NCBI GenBank assembly: GCA_947623595.1
Contig: CANQHC010000003.1
Location: 1-64,000 of the forward strand
Reading direction: 5' to 3'
Length of the DNA: 64,000 nt
From: an uncultured Clostridia bacterium
GTDB lineage: Bacteria; Bacillota; Clostridia; TANB77; CAG-508
Shown: piece by piece, positions 26,783 to 33,957 of the stretch
Position numbering within the stretch: the first letter of the stretch is position 1
Layout of the letters: each line of letters starts with the position of its first letter
Program-made: the position numbers and the translations under genes
The notes under the pieces: model-generated
What the model saw: only the letters and a program-made list of their open reading frames with translations
Databases searched by the model: none
What the model was told of the DNA's origin: nothing

Positions 26783-26881
26783 GTTACAATGTAACAAAAA
26801 TGTAACTTTAATTAATTTTTTTGAAATTCTAAAACATTGCAATTACTGTGTTACAAGGCTTTGCGTTACAATGTAACGCAA
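26783..26881. repeat. Repeated GTTACAATGTAAC palindromes
   Basis: GTTACAATGTAAC occurs at 26783-26795. A perfect 21-bp extended form, TTGCGTTACA-A-TGTAACGCAA, is at 26861-26881. Half sites lie at 26801-26806 and 26850-26856, and TTGCGTTAC also at 26701. The spacing suggests a multi-site operator or iteron-like array. Confidence 0.6.
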
Positions 26882-27080
26882 ATGAAACGTAATGGTAACG
26901 GAGAGAAAGAGATAGAACTAGATTTATAGTTAGAGAAAGAGCAAAATGAAACTAAACTAAACCAAACTAAACTTTTTAATATTTAACATAATTTTTTGCA
27001 AAAACATTGCAAAATCCTGCAGTATACTTTTAGAAATTATCTTGTTATACTTCTTTTATAATACTTATTGGAGGTTCACT

Positions 27081-27215
27081 ATGAATAATAATTATTATAA
27101 ATCTATGTTTAAAAAATATCCTGATATTGTAAATGTTAAAGAATTGCGAATAATGCTAGGTGGTATCAGTAAAAAATTAGCTTATCATTTACTGCAAAAA
27201 TCTATGGTATTATAA
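27081..27215 (+). CDS. Small excisionase/AlpA-like helix-turn-helix protein
   Basis: 44 residues, shorter than usual search limits. The start is an ATG preceded by GGAGG nine bases upstream. The stretch DIVNVKELRIMLGGISKKLAYHLLQK looks like the winged-helix start of Xis/AlpA DNA-binding proteins (V-x-E-x-x-x-M-L-G-x-S-x-x-x-A-Y-x-L-L). It lies directly before the integrase gene, the usual place for xis. It is short even for that family and ends just after the recognition helix. Confidence 0.6.
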   Translation: MNNNYYKSMFKKYPDIVNVKELRIMLGGISKKLAYHLLQKSMVL

Positions 27216-27219
27216 TTTT

Positions 27220-27239
27220 AATATTATAAATAGTAGGTA
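27220..27239 (+). repeat. 20-bp inverted repeat partner of 24855-24874
   Basis: AATATTATAAATAGTAGGTA lies between the Xis-like gene and the integrase and is an exact reverse-complement match to a site near the left end. A 9-bp piece (TAGTAGGTA) also occurs at 24592-24600, just outside the element. Confidence 0.6.
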
Positions 27240-27272
27240 AATCTAACTCTGTTATGAATGAAAGGAGTTCAT

Positions 27273-28556
27273 ATGCAAAATATAACAGAAAACCTACGCA
27301 AAACAAATATAACTGTTAGCTTACACGAAAAAAATAATATATATCAAGCAGTAATTAATTATAAAGATGATAACAATAAAAGAAAGCAAAAATGGGTATC
27401 AACTGGAATTAAAGTTGCTCGTGGTAATAAAAGACAAGCTTTGCAAAAAGCTGAAGAATATAGAGAACAGTTTGTAAAATCTTTTAATTTACAAGAACGC
27501 ATTAAAACACAAAATGATGAACAAGAAAGAAAGTATATGTTATTTAGAGAAAAATTGCATATAATTGATTCTCACAAGTTTTATGATGAAAATATTCTTT
27601 ACTTTGACTACTTAAAATTGTGGATTGAAAAAGTTAAAAATAATCTTGAACCTACAACTTATACATCTCATTTACAAATGATTAATTCAAGAATTAAAAA
27701 TTATTTTACTTTAAATCCAATTAAGTTATTAGAATTAACACCTCTACATATTCAAAATTTCTATGATATTCTGCTTGCTGATGGATTAAAACCTACTACT
27801 GTTATTCGTTATCACGCAATAATCAGAAAATCACTTGATTATGCTTTTAAAAATGATTTAATTGTAAATAATCCTGCTGACAAAGTAAAACGTCCTAAGA
27901 AAAATATTTTTGTTGGTTCATTTTATTCTAAAAATGAATTAAGTACACTTTTTGAAAAATCTAAAAATGATCCTCTTCATTTAATTATTTTACTTACAGC
28001 TTTTTATGGATTAAGAAGAAGTGAAGTTTTAGGTTTAAAATGGTCTGCTATTGATTTTGTAAATAAAACTATAACTATTAAACATACAGTTGTAGAAGTT
28101 AAAATTAATGGAAAAAATAAAATTTTAGGAAAAGATAGAACTAAAACGAAATCTAGCCATAGAACTTTGCCTTTAACAGATGAAATTATTATAGCATTAG
28201 AAAATGCAAAGAAACAACAAAAATATTATAAAAGAAAATTCAAGAAAAGCTATAATACAAAATATGAAGAATATGTTTGTTTAAAGCCTGATGGCTCATT
28301 AATAAAGCCTGATTATGTTACAAGACATTTCCCACTGCTATTGAAAAATAGTGGTTTGAGGCATATCCGTTTTCACGATTTAAGACATTCTTGTGCTAGT
28401 TTATTGTTATCAAAAAATATACCTATGAAAGCTATTCAAGAATGGCTAGGTCATTCTGATTTTTCTACTACTGCTAATATATATGCTCATTTAGATATAA
28501 ATTCTAAATTACTATCTGCTGAGGCTATATCTTCTGCATTTAGTATAAAAAATTAA
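27273..28556 (+). CDS. int: Tyrosine recombinase (phage/ICE-type integrase)
   Basis: About 427 residues. An N-terminal arm-binding domain (AVINYKDDNNKRKQKWVSTGI) and a core-binding SAM-like domain (YLKLWIEKVKNNLEPTTY) lead to the catalytic domain, with Arg in FYGLRRSEVLGLKW, HDLRH, LGHSDFSTT and the nucleophile Tyr in ANIYAHLD. It is of the Tn916/phage type. ATG at 27273 is chosen because AAAGGAG lies just before it; the in-frame ATG at 27258 would include that site. It catalyses integration at the rlmD 3' end. A hairpin terminator follows. Confidence 0.93.
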   Translation: MQNITENLRKTNITVSLHEKNNIYQAVINYKDDNNKRKQKWVSTGIKVARGNKRQALQKAEEYREQFVKSFNLQERIKTQNDEQERKYMLFREKLHIIDSHKFYDENILYFDYLKLWIEKVKNNLEPTTYTSHLQMINSRIKNYFTLNPIKLLELTPLHIQNFYDILLADGLKPTTVIRYHAIIRKSLDYAFKNDLIVNNPADKVKRPKKNIFVGSFYSKNELSTLFEKSKNDPLHLIILLTAFYGLRRSEVLGLKWSAIDFVNKTITIKHTVVEVKINGKNKILGKDRTKTKSSHRTLPLTDEIIIALENAKKQQKYYKRKFKKSYNTKYEEYVCLKPDGSLIKPDYVTRHFPLLLKNSGLRHIRFHDLRHSCASLLLSKNIPMKAIQEWLGHSDFSTTANIYAHLDINSKLLSAEAISSAFSIKN

Positions 28557-28557
28557 C

Positions 28558-28595
28558 AAATCTAGTTTTTGATGTTTATAAACTAGATTTGCCAT
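28558..28595 (+). terminator. Terminator after the integrase gene
   Basis: Stem AAATCTAGTTT / AAACTAGATTT. The T run after it is weak, so termination strength is uncertain. Confidence 0.6.
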
Positions 28596-28627
28596 AATAA
28601 AATTTAATTATATTTATCTAAAATTCT

Positions 28628-28651
28628 ACTTTGGTTAGATTTTAGTTAGAT
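28628..28651 (+). repeat. 24-bp repeat, right copy (candidate integrase arm site)
   Basis: 23 of 24 positions match 24816-24839. It lies 84 bp inside the right attachment core. Confidence 0.6.
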
Positions 28652-28712
28652 ATTAAAAATAATTTTTCTAATATTTAAGCTATCTATCCTTACAGTAAGA
28701 ATGATTTCAAAA

Positions 28713-30105
28713 TTATTTAAGGTTAAGCACTGCCACACACTCCACATGTGATGTGAATGCAAACATATCAACTGGTTGGATTTTTTGTATATTATAATTA
28801 TCTTCTAATTTTTTTAAATCTCTCACCATCGTTGCTGGATTACAACTAATATATATTACTTTTTGTGGCTTTGCATTCAATATATTCATAATAGTATTAT
28901 CATCCAAACCTTTTCTTGGTGGATCCACAAATATAACATCTGGTCTTCCACTTTTACCTAATATATTATTTAAAGTTTTTTCTACATCTCCACATAAAAA
29001 TTCTATATTTGGAATTTCATTAATCTTAGCATTTTCTTTTGCATCTTTTATAGCATCTTCTACTATTTCAATTCCATATACTTTTTTTGCCATTTTAGAA
29101 GCAAAAATTCCAATTGTACCTATTCCACAATATAAGTCCAATACCACTTCATTTCCTTGTAATTTTGCATATTCTATTGCTTTTTGATATAAAATTTCAG
29201 TTTGAATTGGATTTGTTTGATAAAAGGAGTTTGGTGATATTTTAAATATATATTCTCCTAACTTATCATAAATATATCCCGTTCCGTATATATTAATATT
29301 TTCTGTTTCTAATACCACATTAGTATTTTTTGTATTGATATTTTTAACAATAGTTTTTATTTGATAATTTTGTAACCTTGAATTTGATTCAAATTCCTTC
29401 AAAATTGTATCTATTAGTTCTTGCTCTTTAGGAATATTTTTGCCATTAACTACAACTATACACATTACTTCTTTTGTTTTTAATCCTACCTTTACTACAA
29501 TGTGTCTAATAAGTCCGCTTTCCAGTTTGCTCATTGTAAACCGTAATGTTATTGTCTTTTATAAATTTTACTATTGTTTTTGAAATTAATTCTGAAATTG
29601 GATTTTGAATAAGACAATTTTCCATAGGAATTATTTCATGTGTTCTTTGTGCAAATATTCCAACTTTAGGGTTTCCTTCTTTATCTATTCCAATTGGATA
29701 CTGTGCTTTATTTCTATAATGAAATGGATTTTCCATTCCTATTGTTGCTTCTACATTTATTTTTTTATTTAAAGTTTTATTTACTAAATTTTGAACTATT
29801 TCACGCTTTATTTCTAAAGTTGATTTATAATTTATATGTCTTAAACTACATCCTCCGCACCTTTTATATGTGAAACAATCCGGTTCAATTCTATCTGGTG
29901 ATTTTTCTAAGATTTCTATTATTTTTCCAAATGCATGCGAACTAGTTACTTTTAATATCAAGATTTTACATTTTTCACCTTTTATTGCTCCAGGAATAAA
30001 AATAGTATAATTATCTATTTTTGCTATTCCCTCACCTTCAAAACCATTGTCTATAATTTTGGCTATATATTCTTTATTTTTTTCTACTGGTATATTTTCT
30101 TTCAT
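28713..30105 (-). CDS. rlmD: 23S rRNA (uracil-C5)-methyltransferase RlmD/RumA type; one +1 shift at CGG
   Basis: The enzyme uses SAM to make 5-methyluridine in 23S rRNA. Residues 1-60 are the TRAM domain (YIAKIIDNGFEGEGIAKI). A [4Fe-4S] cysteine cluster follows (FTYKRCGGCSLRHI), then the central domain. At 29517-29515 the zero frame reads GGA AAG CGG ACT and stops within three codons. Skipping the C gives TGKGLIRHIVVK, the family stretch. The SAM domain follows (VLDLYCGIGTIGIFA), the FVDPPRKG motif, YISCNPATMVRDL with the nucleophile Cys, and HVECVAVL at the end. Span 1393 nt is 464 codons plus one (463 residues). Its last codons come from the integrated element. Confidence 0.92.
28735..28750. 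repeat. Attachment-site core, right copy (16-bp direct repeat)
   Basis: Identical to 24656-24671. It lies within the rlmD 3' end (H-V-E-C-V codons), and sequence to its left is element-derived. Confidence 0.82.
29515..29517 (-). other. +1 frameshift site: CGG read as (C)GGA glycine in rlmD
   Basis: Zero frame GGA AAG CGG ACT TAT TAG. Skipping the C gives G-K-G-L-I-R-H-I, matching the conserved TGxGLIRH segment. Confidence 0.88.
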
Positions 30106-30165
30106 TTTTTAATAGATGGCTAGACTAAAGTTTCCATCATATCCTTTCATAAAATTTTTATACTT

Positions 30166-30741
30166 TTATATATATTGTTTTATTTGATCATATAATTTAC
30201 TAGTTGGTAACCCCATAACAGAATGATAGTTGCCATTAATTTTTGTTATATATACAGCAAATTTTCCCTGTATTGCATAAGCACCTGCTTTGTCCATAGC
30301 CTCACCAGAATCAATCCATTTCTTTATTTCCTCATCAGTCATATCTTTCATTTCAATTTCTGTAATGTCATAATCTAAATATTTACTTTTTATACCTTTT
30401 TCTTCCTTTAAAACACATATACTTGTAATCACTTGATGCAGACCTAATTTTAATTCTTTTATCATTTCAAAAGCTTCTGTTTCTGTTTTTGGCTTTCCAT
30501 ATATTTTTCCATTTTTTACAACTAAAGTGTCAGAACCTATTACAATACGTTCCCCAGTAGTTTCATCAAAAACAGCTTTTGCTTTGTTATATGCTAATTT
30601 TTTAGATTGTTCTTCTATGGATAAATCTTTCTTTAAGCTTTCATCTACATTACTTACCATAACATCAAATTTTTTAATTCCAATTAGTTCTAATAATTCT
30701 TTTCTTCTAGGCGACTTTGAAGCCAATATAATTCTCATCAT
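30166..30741 (-). CDS. maf: Maf family nucleotide pyrophosphatase
   Basis: 191 residues. LASKSPRRKELLELIG at the N-terminus, IGSDTLVVKNGKIYGKP in the middle and AYAIQGKFAVYITKINGNYHSVMGLP at the end are the Maf signatures. Members hydrolyse dTTP/UTP or modified nucleotides and affect septum formation. About 60 bases separate it from rlmD downstream. Confidence 0.93.
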   Translation of the reverse strand: MMRIILASKSPRRKELLELIGIKKFDVMVSNVDESLKKDLSIEEQSKKLAYNKAKAVFDETTGERIVIGSDTLVVKNGKIYGKPKTETEAFEMIKELKLGLHQVITSICVLKEEKGIKSKYLDYDITEIEMKDMTDEEIKKWIDSGEAMDKAGAYAIQGKFAVYITKINGNYHSVMGLPTSKLYDQIKQYI

Positions 30742-30797
30742 TATTCTCCTTTTACATATTACTTAGATTACTATAACATATCTAATAAAAAAATTAA

Positions 30798-30817
30798 AGA
30801 GATGTATCAACATCTCT
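30798..30817 (-). terminator. Terminator of the S55 peptidase gene
   Basis: Perfect 8-bp stem AGAGATGT / ACATCTCT with a four-base loop, and on the minus strand TTAATTTTTTT follows. Confidence 0.85.
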
Positions 30818-30840
30818 TCTGCTTTTTCTAAGTAATAAGC

Positions 30841-31581
30841 TTATATTAGTTTATCTATAAAAATGGCATAAGCATTTTTAGGATTTCTATTGTTAACATA
30901 ATTTATCGCTCCTATAAGCTTTCCATTTTGCACAATTGGAGCTCCACTCATCCCCTGTACAATCCCTCCTGTTTTTCCTATTAATTCCTCATCAATCACT
31001 TTTAATTTAATATTTTTATTTATATCAAAATGATTAAAACCTGTAATTTCTATTTTATAACTTTCTAAACCTTTACCATTTAAGTTAATATAAATATCCG
31101 CTTCTCCTTTTTGAATTTCATATCTGCTTGCAGTTTCAATTTCTTTATACTCCTCTAAGTTAATATTATCCATTACTCCAAAGGCTCCATATTGGCTATT
31201 TGAAATTACTTCTCCTATTTTATTGTTTCTGTCCATAACTGCATTAATAGTTCCTACCAAGTTTTTATCACTTTTTCCTATCCCTTTTAAATTAACCTGA
31301 TAACAAGGTCCTGTTAAGTTAGATTTTTCACTTTTAGTTATAATAGGATGACCTACCGCTGCAAATTCACAACTTTCTTTCTCTATAAAAGTTACTGTTG
31401 CTACTTTTTTAGCAGATGTTGGTACTAAATTAGCATTATTATTATCCTCTTCATCATTTTCTAATTCAAATCCAACAATATCTCCTGCCAACAATACTGT
31501 TTTTGTTTTAGAGTATGGCATTAAAATGTTTATTGAAAAAATTAAAAATAATATAATAATCAAAGCAAATATTTTTTTCAT
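30841..31581 (-). CDS. SpoIVB-type S55 family serine peptidase, short form without PDZ domain
   Basis: 246 residues. A signal/anchor helix FALIIILFLIFSINILMPY comes first. The S55 chymotrypsin-like domain follows, with the histidine region EFAAVGHPII and the nucleophile segment TGGIVQGMSGAPIVQNGKLIGAI. SpoIVB signals from the forespore by cutting SpoIVFA to activate pro-sigma-K processing. Bacillus SpoIVB has a PDZ domain between signal and protease; here only about 20 residues separate them. It may therefore be a paralogue or a reduced version. Exported to the membrane or intermembrane space. Confidence 0.82.
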   Translation of the reverse strand: MKKIFALIIILFLIFSINILMPYSKTKTVLLAGDIVGFELENDEEDNNNANLVPTSAKKVATVTFIEKESCEFAAVGHPIITKSEKSNLTGPCYQVNLKGIGKSDKNLVGTINAVMDRNNKIGEVISNSQYGAFGVMDNINLEEYKEIETASRYEIQKGEADIYINLNGKGLESYKIEITGFNHFDINKNIKLKVIDEELIGKTGGIVQGMSGAPIVQNGKLIGAINYVNNRNPKNAYAIFIDKLI

Positions 31582-31760
31582 TTATCATAACTTCCTTTAT
31601 TGTTATATCTCTTCCATGTTATTCTCTTTTGTACCTATTTTATCTCTAGCCAATTTTTTTCTTTCTATTGTATTTGCTTTATATTGTTCATCTTATATAA
31701 TCTTAAATTATTTTCTTATTATATCATCAAGTAATATATTTTTTCAAGTATATACACATT

Positions 31761-32327
31761 TTACTTTTTCAATTGTAAACCATCTTTAAATGCCTCTCCT
31801 ACTCTTTCTCCTACTTTATAATATCCATGAGTATATGGATCAAATGCAATAGCATCTACTAATTTAATACTAACATTATCTCCATCCATTACACTTTCAT
31901 CAGCTGTTACATTTACTATTTTTCCAATCACTCCACAACCATATTGATCATCCTGATATTCTATAAACTCACATTCCATGCATATTGGAAATTCATTTAT
32001 AATCGGAGCATCTACAATTTCAGATTTTGTTGCAGTTAGCTTACTAGTTTCAAACTTATTTGGAGTATCATTGCCTGATGTTATTCCGAAATAATCAGCC
32101 TCTATAACATGTTTACTATCTGCAATGCTCACTGTAAAAGCTTTTCTTTGCTTAATATTTTTAACAGTTTTATGTGTTTGTGTTAAATTAAGTATCACAT
32201 AATCTCTTTCTAGCATTGTTCCCCATGCTGCATTCATAACGTCAATAGTTCCATCATCATTATATGTTGCTATCATTAATACTGGCATTGGAAATATTGC
32301 TTCAGTAGTTTTAATATTTTTTCTCAT
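31761..32327 (-). CDS. Flavin reductase-like FMN-binding protein
   Basis: 188 residues. The start AIFPMPVLMIATYNDDGTIDVMNAAWGTM and NLTQTHKTVKNIKQRKAFTVSIAD match the flavin reductase-like split-barrel family that binds FMN. The later stretch IICMECE-like (FPICMECEFIEYQDDQYGCGVIGK) is typical of clostridial members. Substrate unknown; often an NAD(P)H:flavin or small redox protein. Single gene with flanking non-coding DNA. Confidence 0.85.
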   Translation of the reverse strand: MRKNIKTTEAIFPMPVLMIATYNDDGTIDVMNAAWGTMLERDYVILNLTQTHKTVKNIKQRKAFTVSIADSKHVIEADYFGITSGNDTPNKFETSKLTATKSEIVDAPIINEFPICMECEFIEYQDDQYGCGVIGKIVNVTADESVMDGDNVSIKLVDAIAFDPYTHGYYKVGERVGEAFKDGLQLKK

Positions 32328-32468
32328 ATTCTTACCTCCTTTTTTGGTATTGTACTATAAATATAAAAAATCATCAAATATTAATATAATAAAATCAAAC
32401 TATATTATTCATCTATCTTACTGGTATAATAAGTCGCCTAATAGCAAACATATTTTCCACATGTAAAA

Positions 32469-33179
32469 TTATCTCAAATCTACTATATCTTTTGTTACTT
32501 CATCTACATCAACTACATATTTATTTTCATCATCTATATATACAGGAATTTTTTTCATATTACTTTGAGTTATTATATCATGTGGATTCACCCAAATGTT
32601 TTTACTTTTAAATATATATCTTTTATTGTCTCTTGGATTATTCCATTGACAAATTATATTATAAGGATGTGACCCATTTACTGTATATGATGTATTCATA
32701 ACTGTTTCGACATAATCAGCATAGATTAGTTGTCCGTTTTCTCTCAATCTTTTTTCATTCCTTTTATTTTTCATTTTAAAAGCTATTCCTATTACAGCTA
32801 TTATAACAAAAATTAAACCTACTCCTGGAAATATTAATATCATTAAATCTAATGATTTTACCCCTATGTTATTTGGATTATCTTTATCATAATATATTTT
32901 TATCTCTTTTCCTTCATAAAAACTTGAAGAATAAGCATTTAGCCTTGATTCATATTGCATTCCATCTACATTATAAGAAACATATACTATTCCTTCTCTT
33001 CTTCCATCAGTTCCTTTGTACGATGATATGTCTACAATTGTTCCTATAGTTTCTATCTTATTACTGTAGTCAAATCTATTAATGCCAAAGAATACACCTA
33101 TTGAAATCAATATTATTCCAACGATTATAAAAATAATCCATATTGAATTTTCTATTTTTTTCTCTTTCATTTTATTCAT
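32469..33179 (-). CDS. DUF3592-type two-helix membrane protein
   Basis: 236 residues. TM1 is SIWIIFIIVGIILISIGVFFG. It is followed by an outside beta-rich segment with the DUF3592 pattern (TIGTIVDISSYKGTDG, VYVSYNVDGMQYESRL, IYYDKDNPNNIGV), TM2 (LMILIFPGVGLIFVIIAVIGIAF), and a second similar beta-rich region with Tyr/Asp. No enzymatic residues are apparent. Function unknown. It is 16 bases downstream of the acyltransferase and may share its transcript. Confidence 0.7.
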   Translation of the reverse strand: MNKMKEKKIENSIWIIFIIVGIILISIGVFFGINRFDYSNKIETIGTIVDISSYKGTDGRREGIVYVSYNVDGMQYESRLNAYSSSFYEGKEIKIYYDKDNPNNIGVKSLDLMILIFPGVGLIFVIIAVIGIAFKMKNKRNEKRLRENGQLIYADYVETVMNTSYTVNGSHPYNIICQWNNPRDNKRYIFKSKNIWVNPHDIITQSNMKKIPVYIDDENKYVVDVDEVTKDIVDLR

Positions 33180-33195
33180 CCTCTACTTTTATAAA

Positions 33196-33957
33196 TTATT
33201 TAATAATATTTTTTTCCATAATTTTATGGACTTGTTCTTTTAATTCCTCTACATTATCTTTTAGACTATTATTTGAATTCATATATTTTATTGGCTCCAA
33301 TATTTTTACTGTAACATCTTTTTTCTTTTTAAATAATTTTCTTATTCCTTTTGGATTTCTAAATGTAATTACTATTGGAATAACCGGAACATTATTTCGT
33401 ATTGCAAAATTAAAAGCTCCATCTTTAAATTTTCTTATTTTCTCGCAATAAGGCCATAAGGCTTTTTCCGGATAGAAATGTATTGTTTTACCATTTTGTA
33501 TAGCTTTGTCCAATTCTTTTATAAAACGTTCTTTGTTATTTATTCTAGTTGGAATTGGTATGGCTCTTAATAATTTTATTAATTTTCTTACAAAAGGAAT
33601 TTTAAAACTACCTTCCCTTGTTGTAAAATATACTTTATGCAATCCAAAAGACAACCCTACCATTGTACAATCTAAAACTAGAACATGATTTGATACACTT
33701 ACCGCTCCTGTTTTCAGATTTTTAATATTTTCTTTTCCTTCTATTTTTAAACCATATACTATTTTATTCAAAATTGTTAGAACTGGAAAAGCAACCCCAT
33801 AATATAATAAGTTAGAAAAAAATGAAAATATTTTTCCATCTTTAATATATTGGTAATTTTCATCTATATTAAAAGTTAATGGTTCGTTCATATGAATTAT
33901 ATCTTCATTTTCATCTTGCACTAATTCTGTATTCTCTTCGATGAAATATTTTTCCAT
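33196..33957 (-). CDS. plsC: 1-acyl-glycerol-3-phosphate acyltransferase (PlsC family)
   Basis: 253 residues. Catalytic NHxxxxD is seen in SVSNHVLVLDCTM, then FTTREGSFKIPFVRKLI and the block III-like HFYPEKALWPYCEKIRKFKDGAFNFA, and PVIPIVITF. It transfers an acyl chain to lysophosphatidate or a related acceptor. An N-terminal 35-residue acidic extension is unusual. It overlaps the upstream glycosyltransferase gene by 37 bases, with AGAGGT as ribosome site inside that gene, suggesting coupled production of a glycolipid pathway. Confidence 0.88.
   Translation of the reverse strand: MEKYFIEENTELVQDENEDIIHMNEPLTFNIDENYQYIKDGKIFSFFSNLLYYGVAFPVLTILNKIVYGLKIEGKENIKNLKTGAVSVSNHVLVLDCTMVGLSFGLHKVYFTTREGSFKIPFVRKLIKLLRAIPIPTRINNKERFIKELDKAIQNGKTIHFYPEKALWPYCEKIRKFKDGAFNFAIRNNVPVIPIVITFRNPKGIRKLFKKKKDVTVKILEPIKYMNSNNSLKDNVEELKEQVHKIMEKNIIK

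Larger units (their letters stand above)
26473..27080. other. Non-coding, palindrome-rich control region of the element
   Basis: No convincing gene lies here. It contains three successive hairpins (26553-26576, 26591-26624, 26625-26643), copies of a GTTACAATGTAAC palindrome, and a repeat-like run of AAACTAAAC units around 26949-26975. It lies between the divergent cargo genes and the xis/int genes, so it probably holds promoters, regulator sites or a recombination enhancer. Confidence 0.55.
24656..28750. mobile_element. 4.1-kb integrated element in the 3' end of rlmD
   Basis: The element is bounded by 16-bp direct repeats and carries, from right to left, a tyrosine integrase, a small Xis-like protein, a palindrome-rich non-coding block, a P-loop kinase, and damaged GNAT and phosphotransferase genes. 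The rlmD reading frame is kept intact by an element-supplied tail while the original tail lies beyond the far repeat. Integrative elements are known to use the 3' end of rumA-type methyltransferase genes. There are no replication or conjugation genes, so this is either a minimal passenger element or a deletion derivative. Confidence 0.8.
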
